Below are positions 33,368-41,910 of a DNA stretch of 64,000 bases, one piece after another. The translations under genes and the position numbers were made by a program. Origin of the DNA: an uncultured Tateyamaria sp. (GTDB lineage Bacteria; Pseudomonadota; Alphaproteobacteria; Rhodobacterales; Rhodobacteraceae); the NCBI RefSeq assembly GCF_947488715.1, contig NZ_CANLAG010000010.1, positions 62,001 to 126,000 on the forward strand, written 5' to 3'. How positions within the stretch are numbered: the first letter of the stretch is position 1; each line of letters begins with the position of its first letter. The notes below the pieces were generated by a model. It was not told the origin of the DNA. It searched no databases and saw only the letters and a program-made list of their open reading frames with translations.

Positions 33368-33858
33368 TCCGCGGCCTCCTTGGCTGCATTCATTTCAGCG
33401 GCCGCGGCCTGAATGGATTTCACGATGTTCTGGTAGCCCGTGCAGCGGCAGATATTGCCCGCCATGCCAAACCGGATGTCTTCTTCGGTCGGGTTGGGGT
33501 TTTCCTCGAGCAGTTTGGTCGCACGGGTGATCATGCCAGGTGTGCAGTATCCGCACTGAAGCCCGTGATGTTCCTTGAACGCCTCTTGCAGAGGGTGCAG
33601 ATCGTCCGGCCCACCAATGCCTTCGATGGTTGTTATGTCCTTGCCGTTCGCTTGCGCGACAAACATCGTGCAGGCTTTGACAGACTTGCCGTCAATGGTG
33701 ACGGTGCAGGCGCCGCAATGGGACGTTTCGCATCCGATGTGCGGCCCCGTGATGTTCAGCCGCTCGCGCAGTGTGTAGATCAGCAGTTCGCGGGGTTCGG
33801 CGAGGAATTCCTCTTCCTTCCCGTTCACAGTGATGGCGTAGTGTTGTTTCTTTGACAT
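33364..33858 (-). CDS. coxS: CO dehydrogenase small (2Fe-2S) subunit
   Basis: 164 residues from ATG 33858. Two [2Fe-2S] domains: plant-ferredoxin type [18 protein letters not shown] with a fourth Cys in VKACTMF, and the helical type [18 protein letters not shown] with [17 protein letters not shown]. It carries electrons from the Mo centre to the FAD of CoxM. 11 bases separate it from coxM. The C-terminus ([14 protein letters not shown]) is an alanine-rich helix. Confidence 0.96.
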   Translation of the reverse strand: MSKKQHYAITVNGKEEEFLAEPRELLIYTLRERLNITGPHIGCETSHCGACTVTIDGKSVKACTMFVAQANGKDITTIEGIGGPDDLHPLQEAFKEHHGLQCGYCTPGMITRATKLLEENPNPTEEDIRFGMAGNICRCTGYQNIVKSIQAAAAEMNAAKEAAE

Positions 33859-33869
33859 GGTTGGCCTCC

Positions 33870-34724
33870 CTATGCCCGCGACCAAGCGCGTTCGATGGCG
33901 CGGCGCAAAATGACGCCAGCAACGTGGTTCTTGAATGCGACGGGGCCGCGGTTGTCCTCGGATGGGTCGATGTCGCCCAGCATCGCAGCAACGGCGGCAT
34001 CCAAGGCCACAGCATCCACAGCCGTGCCGATAAGAGCCGCGCCAGCCGCTTCGGAATAGATCGGCGTATCGCTCAAGTTCGTCATTGCGATCGCGACCGA
34101 CGAACAGGTCTCCCCGTCCTTCACGATCTGAACCGCAGCGGCAGCGGTCGCGTAGTCGCCGATTTTGCGCTTTTGTTTTTCGTAGGCGTACCCGCCATTG
34201 GGCAATGGTATCGTCACGGCCGTCAGCACTTCTTCGTCCTCGCGGGCGGTCATGTAGGCGGCTTCGTAAAAGTCCCTTGCAGGGATATCCCGCTCGCCGT
34301 CGGCACCAACGACAGTGAACACTGCATCGAGACACTGCATCAGGCCAGGCATGTCGTTTCCGGGATCTCCATTGGCGACGTTGCCACCCACGGTGCCCAT
34401 GTAACGCACCTGAGGATCGGCAATCTGAAGTGCGGCCTCTCTCAAAATGGGCGCGACTTTGGCGAGGTCCGCGTGATCAATGATCTCTGCCTGCGTGACG
34501 AGCGCACCGATCCGGATACTGTCACTGCTGATTTCAATGTCGGACATGCCGCCCACGTCTTGCAGGTCGATCAAGTGGGGCACATCGGCCATCCGCAGCT
34601 TCATCATAGGGATCAGGCTGTGCCCACCCGCCATGACCCGCGCGTCATCTCCGTGTTCTTCAAGAATGGAAAGGACACCGGCCATGTCCTTGGGGCGATA
34701 ATATTCAAATGCCGCTGGAATCAT
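33870..34724 (-). CDS. coxM: CO dehydrogenase medium (FAD) subunit
   Basis: 284 residues. FAD-binding domain of the VAO/PCMH type with [20 protein letters not shown] near residue 32 and the second flavin loop [20 protein letters not shown]. It accepts electrons from CoxS and passes them on toward quinone. ATG 34724 is preceded by GGGAGGAG. Upstream lie an inverted repeat and tandem 21-bp units that are candidate regulator sites. Confidence 0.95.
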   Translation of the reverse strand: MIPAAFEYYRPKDMAGVLSILEEHGDDARVMAGGHSLIPMMKLRMADVPHLIDLQDVGGMSDIEISSDSIRIGALVTQAEIIDHADLAKVAPILREAALQIADPQVRYMGTVGGNVANGDPGNDMPGLMQCLDAVFTVVGADGERDIPARDFYEAAYMTAREDEEVLTAVTIPLPNGGYAYEKQKRKIGDYATAAAAVQIVKDGETCSSVAIAMTNLSDTPIYSEAAGAALIGTAVDAVALDAAVAAMLGDIDPSEDNRGPVAFKNHVAGVILRRAIERAWSRA

Positions 34725-34770
34725 CGGCGCTCCTCCCTAAAAGCGATTACTCTGGCTGGGGAGAACGACT

Positions 34771-34786
34771 GCATACGCCTGTATGC
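34771..34786. promoter_or_regulatory. Inverted repeat in the coxM leader
   Basis: GCATAC-GCCT-GTATGC, 47-62 bases upstream of the coxM ATG. It may be a regulator half-site pair near the promoter or a small leader hairpin. No matching copy was noticed elsewhere in the cluster. Confidence 0.45.
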
Positions 34787-34821
34787 GGCGGCACTAGAAT
34801 ATCAATGAAATACTGGTCTTT

Positions 34822-34860
34822 TGCACGAAATGCACCGGCTCATGCACGAACTGCACCGGC
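34822..34860 (-). promoter_or_regulatory. Tandem 21-bp units, candidate LytTR operator for coxMSL
   Basis: TGCACGAAATGCACCGGC (34822-34839) and TGCACGAACTGCACCGGC (34843-34860) differ at one base and start exactly 21 bp apart. On the minus strand the cores are GCATTTCGT and GCAGTTCGT; the second matches the published LytTR consensus [TA][AC][CA]GTTN[AG][TG] at 8 of 9 positions. LytTR regulators bind two 9-bp direct repeats with 12-bp spacing (21-bp period). The upstream unit overlaps the last codons of the LytTR regulator gene itself. Confidence 0.65.
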
Positions 34861-35952
34861 CTGCGACGCCAGAGCATCCTGGATGGCTTTCAACTTGGAA
34901 CGGCTCACAGGTGCGGGTGGCAAATTCTCACCATCAAAGAGGCACCGACCCTTCTCTTTGGACCGTTCGAACTTTGAGACGTGACTGGGGTTCACGAGAT
35001 AGCTTCTGTGTGTCTGCAAGAAGCCGTATGGCACAAGGCGCTTCGAAGCCTCTGTCACGGGCCAAACGCAGAACAGTCGCTCATCAGCGGTATAGACCTG
35101 CGTGTAGTGCCCATCCGCACGCAAAAAGGAGACGTCTTCGGCACGTATGAACACCTTTCCGCCGTCCCGCTCGCAGGGAATCTGCAAGCTCTCTGGTGTC
35201 TGGGGTGCTGTGCTGACGTCTGCATTTTGGGGCGCACCCGGAACGACGAGATAGGTTACACTGACCCACAGGCAGGCACCAAAGATCACAAAGCTGAAAA
35301 AGATAACGCCGAGCGCCAGCGTCTCATTGCTCATGGACGGGCCAAAGTCAGAAGTGTTCGGTTCTGCGATAAAATTTGTTCCTGCCATGGCCAGAAAATG
35401 CACAGAGCAGACCGCGACTGCAAAGCAAACCGTCCCAAGCAGGATGTTGCGATTGGTGCGCTGCCCATAGGCAATCCAGAATGCCAGCATGCACAGCCCA
35501 ATCGCCACAGCGGACGACAAGACAACACCCAAGGGCGTGTAGATAGCACGGCAAAATTCCAGTCCAGCCATGCCGATGTAGTGCATGACAAGAATACCAA
35601 CCCCGACAATACCGCCAGCGGTCAAAATGATCTTTGGCGTACGGTCTGCGAAGTGAAGCAAAATCAGCGCCGCCCCAACAAGCAGGATAGCAGACAGCGC
35701 AGACACAAGCGTGATTGCCGCATCGTAATAAAAGAGGATTGGCAGTTTCAGCCCCAGCATTGCCACAAAATGCATGGCCCAGATGCCGCCACCCAACGCG
35801 ATCGCAGCCAACGCTATGGATGCCTTCTTTTGGAACACCGGCTTCTCAGACAGATCCCGTGTCAACGACAGCCCCGTGAACCCCGCAACAAGAGCGACAA
35901 CGCAGGACATCGCGATCAAGAAATTGCTGTGATTGACGGTCAGAAATTCCAT
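34840..35952 (-). CDS. coxC: MHYT-LytTR membrane regulator (CoxC/CoxH-like)
   Basis: 370 residues from ATG 35952 (a TTG at 35988 could add 12). Seven membrane helices with three MHYT-type motifs: GGIWAMHFVAMLGLKL, GILVMHYIGMAGLEF, and CSVHFLAMAGTNF; His/Met pairs of this domain are proposed to bind copper and sense CO, NO or O2. After ~residue 250 comes a LytTR DNA-binding domain (FIRAEDVSFLRADGHYTQVY, RLVPYGFLQTHRSYLVNPSH, VSKFERSKEKGRCLF). This is the architecture of Oligotropha CoxC/CoxH. Placed directly upstream of coxM on the same strand, it is the likely CO-responsive activator. Confidence 0.88.
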   Translation of the reverse strand: MEFLTVNHSNFLIAMSCVVALVAGFTGLSLTRDLSEKPVFQKKASIALAAIALGGGIWAMHFVAMLGLKLPILFYYDAAITLVSALSAILLVGAALILLHFADRTPKIILTAGGIVGVGILVMHYIGMAGLEFCRAIYTPLGVVLSSAVAIGLCMLAFWIAYGQRTNRNILLGTVCFAVAVCSVHFLAMAGTNFIAEPNTSDFGPSMSNETLALGVIFFSFVIFGACLWVSVTYLVVPGAPQNADVSTAPQTPESLQIPCERDGGKVFIRAEDVSFLRADGHYTQVYTADERLFCVWPVTEASKRLVPYGFLQTHRSYLVNPSHVSKFERSKEKGRCLFDGENLPPAPVSRSKLKAIQDALASQAGAVRA

Positions 35953-36220
35953 GGCGCTTAAAATGACCAAGTCTTGGGCACTTTGCAAACACTGGAAAGT
36001 GCCGCTTGAAAAAGGCCGTCCCTCAGACGCGATGGAGTTGGCGCATTTGCGTGCGCGGCGTTAGCGTCTACGAAGCAACACGTTGCACGCGAGCGCAAAA
36101 TACTCATCGTGTGCAACTTGAGGCGGCAATCAACCACACGCACCTTGGCGGAAAAGCAACGCCGGGAGCAATCTCGCCATGCAGTCAGCAGCGTCATCGC
36201 GCAAGGTGACCGCTTTGGTC
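35953..36220. other. 268-bp region upstream of coxC
   Basis: Lies between the LysR gene end and the coxC start and should hold the coxC promoter. A 7-bp inverted pair GTTGCAC (36082-36088) / GTGCAAC (36111-36117) is visible about 130-165 bases before the coxC ATG; it shares the TGCAC core with the coxM units. No gene is evident. Confidence 0.35.
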
Positions 36221-37105
36221 TCACGCAAAGGCCGATAGGAACTTGTCTTCGATTGGATTGATTTGCGACCCGGTGCGCCGGATAGAACCGAGCGGTCTAA
36301 GAAACTGCGGATGGTCGAAATCGAGAAACACCAACCTATCTTCGAGGTAAGAGGCGGTTGTGGCTCTGGGCATTGTGGTAATCAGATCAGTTTCGGCGAT
36401 GATCTCCAGCACGGACCGGATCGAGTCTGCCTCGCACACGATATGCATGGACCGAATGCCCGATGCCATCATCGCCGCTTCGGTTTGCTGACGAAGCAGG
36501 CTACCACGCGAATGGGCAAGCCAGACCTGCGCCTCAAGGTCGGGCGCCATTACCCTTTTTCTTGCGGCAAGGGGGTGCTCTGCACGGCACAAAATCCCCA
36601 CGCGATCATCTATGAGGTGCCGGAATTCTAACCCGGACGCAGGCTCGGCCAAACTCTGCGGTCCAAGGACAAAATCCACCTGACCACGTTCCAGCATCGT
36701 GCGCAGTTCGTGGACCAAACCTGTGCGCATCTCGACCACGCAATTCGGATTTTCCCGAATGAATTTGGCCATGGCACTGCTGAGAAACCGGCCCGCAACG
36801 ATGGGTGGTGCGCCGATACGGAGCTCTCCCACGGCACCTTGGGCGGACTGATCGGCCAAGACGCTGGCTTGTTCTTCGGCCAGCCGAATGGCCTGCCCAT
36901 TGCGCGACAACCGCAGGCCCAGTGCATTCGGCACAGATTTACGTCCATCGCGGTTAAAGAGAACAGTCCCAAGCCGTTGCTCCAATGTCTTCATGTTCCG
37001 GCTTAGCGCAGGCTGCGTCAGGCCCAAACGATCTGCGGCTGTCTGAAAAGACCCTGCCTCAACGATGACCGAGAGTTGTGCCAGATGTTTCGGATCGAGT
37101 TTCAT
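36221..37105 (-). CDS. LysR family transcriptional regulator
   Basis: 294 residues. N-terminal winged HTH: HLAQLSVIVEAGSFQTAADR, LGLTQPALSRNMKTLEQRLG, TVLFNRDGR. The effector domain (residues ~90-294) begins GELRIGAPPIVAGRFLSSAM and includes VDFVLGPQSL. It is transcribed away from the TAXI-TRAP-sulfatase operon across an 87-bp gap, the classic layout for a LysR regulator of the divergent genes. The inducer is presumably the transported solute. Confidence 0.9.
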   Translation of the reverse strand: MKLDPKHLAQLSVIVEAGSFQTAADRLGLTQPALSRNMKTLEQRLGTVLFNRDGRKSVPNALGLRLSRNGQAIRLAEEQASVLADQSAQGAVGELRIGAPPIVAGRFLSSAMAKFIRENPNCVVEMRTGLVHELRTMLERGQVDFVLGPQSLAEPASGLEFRHLIDDRVGILCRAEHPLAARKRVMAPDLEAQVWLAHSRGSLLRQQTEAAMMASGIRSMHIVCEADSIRSVLEIIAETDLITTMPRATTASYLEDRLVFLDFDHPQFLRPLGSIRRTGSQINPIEDKFLSAFA

Positions 37106-37192
37106 AGCAATCCTTTATGTAATGAGGCAATTGTTTAATTAATGCAAATGCAACTGCTCTGCTAGGCTGGCCGCGAATTACGGGAGGATTCT
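37106..37192 (+). promoter_or_regulatory. Divergent LysR / TAXI-TRAP promoter region
   Basis: 87 bp, A/T-rich in its left half, with the 8-bp palindrome TTAATTAA at 37135-37142 inside ATTGTTTAATTAATGCAAAT. This is the expected place for the LysR operator and the promoters of both units. GGGAGGA at 37181-37187 is a strong ribosome site for the TAXI gene. Confidence 0.5.
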
Positions 37193-38191
37193 ATGTTCAA
37201 CTTCAGAAAAATCGCGGCGGCGGTCGTGCTCGCCACCATCGCTCCAGCCGTTGCAACGGCGCAGATACACAAGGGTGAAACCGCCGGTGTCGGGGACCCA
37301 GTCCATACAATGTTTGTGACCTTTGCCAATCAGGCCAGCAAAGCGGGCGTCGAAATTCAGGTCAACGCGGGCCAGACCCTGACCAAATCTATGCTGAAAG
37401 GTGGACGCCAAGAGATCGACTTTTTCTCGACCGTGCCGTCGCTGGTGAACCTGATGAAGGGCCAGAAGCGCATGTATGAAAAAGTCGAAGATGCGCCAGC
37501 CGCAGCGGGCGAGCTGCGCTCCATCCTTGGCTTCAAGGCGGGCGCATATCACCCCGTCACGCTGGCGGGATCCGGCATCGAAAGCTGGGAAGACCTGAAA
37601 GGCAAAACGATCTTTACCGGCCCACCAGCCGGGTCCGCATCCGCGACCTCCGAGGCGCTGATCAAGATCATCACCGGCTATGAGGCAGGCACCGACTACA
37701 ATGCTGTCCGCTTGAGCTGGGGCGAAGGCTATGCGGCTTTGGCAGACAACAAAATCGACATGATGGTGCGCCCTGCCGAAATCGGCTCTTCCAAGATCGA
37801 GCAGTTCGGCCTGTCCGGCGAATTCCGTGTGCTGTCGATCCCGGAGGAGGTTGTAGGTTCCGAGGCCATGCAAGCACTGTTTGGTCGTCCCGGCCGCGGG
37901 ATGCTGCAATTCGACGGTGGCGTTTACAAAGGCCAGCTGACGAGTGGCGAAATCACCGCGCTGGGCTTTACCCAGTTTGTGGGGACGCACAGCGGCGTTT
38001 CCGATGAGGTGGTCTACAATGCGACCAAAGCGTTCTGGGAGAACCTGGATGAGGTGCACGCGACGGCGTTCTTCCTGAAAGAAGTCACGGCGGAAAGCGC
38101 CTTTACCTCCGTCAACGTACCACTGCATCCCGGTGCCGCGAAATACTACGACGAGGCTGGCATCGCCATCCCGGACGCGCTGCGCCCCTAA
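37193..38191 (+). CDS. TAXI family TRAP transporter solute-binding protein
   Basis: 332 residues with a cleavable signal peptide (~1-23, AVVLATIAPAVATAQ). TAXI-type features are DPVHTMFVTFANQASKAGVE near the N-terminus, VNAGQTLTKSMLKGGRQEID, GKTIFTGPPAGSASATSEAL and IDMMVRPAEIGSSKIEQFG. It captures a substrate in the periplasm for the fused permease downstream. Ligand unknown; the sulfatase in the same operon hints at a sulfated or sulfonated organic solute. Confidence 0.85.
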   Translation: MFNFRKIAAAVVLATIAPAVATAQIHKGETAGVGDPVHTMFVTFANQASKAGVEIQVNAGQTLTKSMLKGGRQEIDFFSTVPSLVNLMKGQKRMYEKVEDAPAAAGELRSILGFKAGAYHPVTLAGSGIESWEDLKGKTIFTGPPAGSASATSEALIKIITGYEAGTDYNAVRLSWGEGYAALADNKIDMMVRPAEIGSSKIEQFGLSGEFRVLSIPEEVVGSEAMQALFGRPGRGMLQFDGGVYKGQLTSGEITALGFTQFVGTHSGVSDEVVYNATKAFWENLDEVHATAFFLKEVTAESAFTSVNVPLHPGAAKYYDEAGIAIPDALRP

Positions 38192-38264
38192 TTGCACAAC
38201 GTGATGAGAGGGCTGCAACTGTGGCCCTCTTCCCACCTTTCACTGACCTCAAGGTGCTGAACCA

Positions 38265-40193
38265 ATGACCGCAGAGACCAAATCCTCTGGCGGAACGACA
38301 CGGCTATTTGCGCTTCTATCTGCTCTGGCCTGTTTTCTGCTTGGCGCGATTGCCCTTTACAGCTCTGGCTTGGGTTTGATCGATCCAAAGCTGCACAGGG
38401 CGGCCGGGTTTGCATTGGCGTTGATTGCAGGGGTTTCTGCCGCGCGCGCAAAGCGCGAAGCAGGCGGTCCTTTGACCGGTGCTCAGGGCAGCCTGCATTT
38501 GGTTTTGGATGTCGCAATGATTGCGGCAGGCCTTTGGGCGATCTGGTCGTTTCATTTCGTTCAGACGCAGATGGAAACGGCACTCTATGACGTGCGCGTC
38601 GCAGATGCATGGCCCGCATTGGCTGGACTGGTCGTGTTTCTGGAGCTCTGCCGCAGACTTTGGGGTTGGGGGCTGTTCGGGGTTGGCGCCTTTGGCGTTT
38701 TGTACCTGCTCTATGGACAGGATCTGCCGGGCATCATGGCCCATACCGGATTTTCACTGAAAGAAGTGGCCGAGGCACTTTGGTACAACACCAACAAAGG
38801 TGTGTTCGGTTCGATCACCAACATCGTGCTGTCCACGGTCTTTATCTTTATCGTCTTCGGCGTCTTGCTCGAAGGCACTGGCGCGGGCGACACCTTGCTA
38901 AAGTTCGCCTTTCTCGCGACCCGTCGCACGCGGGGCGGGCCAGCACATGCGGCCATTCTGGCCTCTTCGATGTTTGGGACCATGTCAGGATCGACGGTCG
39001 CCAATATCGTAGGCACCGGCACATTTACGATCCCGATGATCAAAAAACGCGGCTTCTCCCCCACCTTTGCGGCCGGGATAGAGGCAACAGCATCTTCGGG
39101 CGGCCAGATCATGCCGCCGATCATGGGCGCGGCGGCGCTGGTAATGGCTGATCTGACGGGTGTGGGTTACCTCAACATCATCGTTGCGGCGTTGTTCCCT
39201 GCTCTCTTTTACTATTTCAGCCTGTTCTCTGCCGTGACCGTCGAGGCAAGACGTCAGGGGATTGAGGTTCAACCTTTGTCGGTGGATGACAAGATCACCC
39301 GCTTGGACATGATCAATTCGATCCTCTTTATCGGTCCTATCGCCACGATCATCGGATCACTCGTCGCAGGGTTTTCGACCTCGGCGGCCGGGTTCTATGC
39401 CGTCATCGTCCTGTTGGCATTGTCCGTCATCAATCCGGCCGTCAGAGCGGATCCAATGCGGATCTGGCGCTCGTTTTTGAAAGGTTCCCAGTCTGGTGCC
39501 ACCTTGCTGATCGCCATCGCAGCCATCGGCATTTTGGTGGGGTCGCTGGATTCAACCGGGCTCGGGCTGAAGCTGGCCAATGTCATCGCAACAGTACGGG
39601 GCGAAAGCCTGTTCTCGGCACTGCTGGTCGCAATGGCGGGCGCACTCATCCTTGGGATGGGAATGCCGACCTTGCCCGCGTACCTGATCATCATCTTGGT
39701 CATGGGACCGGCGATCCAAGCGCTCGGTGTGTCGATGCTGACTGCGCATATGTTCGTCTTTTACTACGGTGTCGCCTCTTCGCTGACGCCTCCCGTGGCG
39801 ATTGCGGCCTATGCAGCGGCGCCAATTGCAGGGGCCAATCCGCTGATCACGGCCTTTATGTCGTTCCGCCTGGGTATGGCGAAATTCATCATCCCGTTTG
39901 TGTTCGCCTTCTACCCGACGATCCTGATTATCGAAGAATTCAGCATGCTACCGTTTCTCTGGATCGTGGCCAGAACATGCTTTTGCATCTGGCTGTTCTC
40001 TTCTGCGCTGTCGGCCTACGACCGTCGCAAGTTGACCGTCCCTGAGGTCGCCCTCCGCTTTGTTGCAGCCTTCACCCTGCTCGCGACAAGCCCGACGTTC
40101 CACCTTCCAGCCCTTGCCACCGGCATCGCCTTGATCGCGTGGGACATCCGCGCTGCGAAACGACTGAAACCATCCACGGAAGCTGTATCATGA
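38265..40193 (+). CDS. TRAP transporter fused permease (DctQM-type)
   Basis: 642 residues. The first four membrane helices (~10-160) correspond to the small DctQ-type subunit and the remaining dozen to DctM, as in TAXI-associated fused permeases. DctM signatures: AHAAILASSMFGTMSGSTVA, NIVGTGTFTIPMIKKRGFS, EATASSGGQIMPPIMGAAAL, and GMGMPTLPAYLIIILVMGPA. Na+-driven uptake with the TAXI protein. The stop overlaps the sulfatase start by 4 bases (ATGA), coupling the two. Confidence 0.92.
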   Translation: MTAETKSSGGTTRLFALLSALACFLLGAIALYSSGLGLIDPKLHRAAGFALALIAGVSAARAKREAGGPLTGAQGSLHLVLDVAMIAAGLWAIWSFHFVQTQMETALYDVRVADAWPALAGLVVFLELCRRLWGWGLFGVGAFGVLYLLYGQDLPGIMAHTGFSLKEVAEALWYNTNKGVFGSITNIVLSTVFIFIVFGVLLEGTGAGDTLLKFAFLATRRTRGGPAHAAILASSMFGTMSGSTVANIVGTGTFTIPMIKKRGFSPTFAAGIEATASSGGQIMPPIMGAAALVMADLTGVGYLNIIVAALFPALFYYFSLFSAVTVEARRQGIEVQPLSVDDKITRLDMINSILFIGPIATIIGSLVAGFSTSAAGFYAVIVLLALSVINPAVRADPMRIWRSFLKGSQSGATLLIAIAAIGILVGSLDSTGLGLKLANVIATVRGESLFSALLVAMAGALILGMGMPTLPAYLIIILVMGPAIQALGVSMLTAHMFVFYYGVASSLTPPVAIAAYAAAPIAGANPLITAFMSFRLGMAKFIIPFVFAFYPTILIIEEFSMLPFLWIVARTCFCIWLFSSALSAYDRRKLTVPEVALRFVAAFTLLATSPTFHLPALATGIALIAWDIRAAKRLKPSTEAVS

Positions 40194-41761
40194 CCAAGCG
40201 CCCCAACTTCCTGTTCATCATCACCGACCAGCACCGCGCCGACCACCTTGGGTGCTATGGCAACGCGGTTGTGCAGACCCCCAACATCGATGGCATCGCC
40301 GCAAACGGGACCCGCTGGGACCGCTTCTATGTGGCCAACCCTATTTGCATGCCAAACCGCGCCTCAATCATGACCGGGCGCATGTGCTCTGCCCATGGGG
40401 CGCGGCACAACGGCATCCCGTTGTCCAAAGACCATACCACCTTTGTCGAACTGCTGCGCGATGCAGGGTACAGCACCGGATTGATCGGCAAGTCACACCT
40501 GCAAAGCTTTACCGGCCTGCCTGCATCCAACACGTTCCAACCCGCGGACGGCCTTACAGTCCCAAGCCCACACTTGCGCGACGCCCTAAAGAACAACCGG
40601 CACACGCCGGACTATGATCTCGAAGACATCACCCGCTGGGGCCGCCCCCTTGCTGAACGTATAGATGATGATTTCTACGGCTTTGAACATGTCGAGATTG
40701 CCGCCGATCACGCAGACCGGGCGTCTGGCGACTACTTGCTCTGGGCGCGGGAACAGAGGGCGGATTTTGACGATCTGGTTGGGCCGGAAAATGCGCTGCC
40801 CGACAATCGCATCGACGCGCCCCAGGCTTGGCGCACCGCTGTCCCCGAGGCGCTGTATTCAACCAATTGGATCGCGGATCGCTCTGAGGACTGGCTGGCA
40901 GACCAAGCCAAAACCGACGCTCCGTTTTTCCTGCAAATGTCATTTCCAGACCCGCATCACCCGTTTACGCCGCCGGGCAAATATTGGGACATGTATGACC
41001 CATTGGACATCGCCTTGCCCGCAACCTTTGGCAAAGGCGACCTGCCGCCGATCAAAGCCATGCGCGAAGCTATGGAGAAAGGCACCGACCCACGCGACAA
41101 CCAAAACCCGTTTGCCGTCACCGAGGACGAGGCCCGCGCCATCATTGCACTGACATATGGCATGATAACCATGATCGACGACGCCATTGGACGCGTGCTG
41201 AAACAGTTGGAAACGCTTGGCCTGGCCGAAGACACCGTGGTGATCTTTACCTCTGATCATGGCGACTACATGGGCGATCACGGCCTGATGTTGAAACTCC
41301 TGCTGCACTACCAGGGTATAGTCCGTGTGCCTTTCATTTGGCACGATCCAAAGGCACCGGCACAAAACAAAGTTGATACTGGCCTTGGGTCCTCTATCGA
41401 CATTGCGACGACCATCCTCGCCCGAGCCGGCATTCAGCCTTACAACGGCATTCAAGGTCGCGACTTGCTCTCCAGCCCGCCTCCTGAGGCGGTGATCGTG
41501 GAAGAAGATAGCCAACGCGTCATGACGGGGTTTGACAGACCGCAGCGCGTGCGCACGATCATCACGGATCAATACCGGATGTCTCTGCGGGAAGGTGAAG
41601 ACTGGAACGAGCTATACGATTTGAAGGCCGACCCCGGTGAGGTTGAGAACCTCTATGATCAACCCGCAGCCCAAAGCACGCGGCAACACCTTTCTGAAGT
41701 CATGTTGCGCAGTATGATCTCCCTCCAGGACCGATCGCCGCTTCCAGCTTACAGAGCGTGA
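40190..41761 (+). CDS. Sulfatase family hydrolase
   Basis: 523 residues from ATG 40190. Alkaline-phosphatase-superfamily sulfatase: N-terminal metal site NFLFIITDQHRADHLGCYGN, and the modification motif NPICMPNRASIMTGR, i.e. C-x-P-x-R, in which the Cys becomes formylglycine. The position after Pro is Asn instead of the usual Ser. Second metal region: DTVVIFTSDHGDYMGDHGLM. No signal peptide, so it acts in the cytoplasm on imported substrate, in keeping with its coupling to the TRAP permease. Sulfate ester versus phosphonate ester hydrolysis cannot be distinguished. Confidence 0.88.
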   Translation: MTKRPNFLFIITDQHRADHLGCYGNAVVQTPNIDGIAANGTRWDRFYVANPICMPNRASIMTGRMCSAHGARHNGIPLSKDHTTFVELLRDAGYSTGLIGKSHLQSFTGLPASNTFQPADGLTVPSPHLRDALKNNRHTPDYDLEDITRWGRPLAERIDDDFYGFEHVEIAADHADRASGDYLLWAREQRADFDDLVGPENALPDNRIDAPQAWRTAVPEALYSTNWIADRSEDWLADQAKTDAPFFLQMSFPDPHHPFTPPGKYWDMYDPLDIALPATFGKGDLPPIKAMREAMEKGTDPRDNQNPFAVTEDEARAIIALTYGMITMIDDAIGRVLKQLETLGLAEDTVVIFTSDHGDYMGDHGLMLKLLLHYQGIVRVPFIWHDPKAPAQNKVDTGLGSSIDIATTILARAGIQPYNGIQGRDLLSSPPPEAVIVEEDSQRVMTGFDRPQRVRTIITDQYRMSLREGEDWNELYDLKADPGEVENLYDQPAAQSTRQHLSEVMLRSMISLQDRSPLPAYRA

Positions 41762-41910
41762 GCGCGACCGGTGGTCATCATACAGTCGGGCGAGCGCTTC
41801 CAGTCCTTCGCTTGAGTTAAGCCCGCAGTAACAGAGATGCTGTAGCTCCTGTTCCGAATACGAAAGTGGCGCGGCGGTTGGCCCGTTGCGAAAAACAAAG
41901 GGTATCGGAA

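Noticed and set aside
37178-38236. Minus-strand frame opposite the TAXI gene
   Set aside because: Shadow; the + strand encodes an evident signal peptide and TAXI family protein.
38285-38297. Partial reverse-complement match (CCTCTGGCGG) to the phage repeat
   Set aside because: Only 10 bases match and it is inside the TRAP permease gene; expected by chance in this much sequence.
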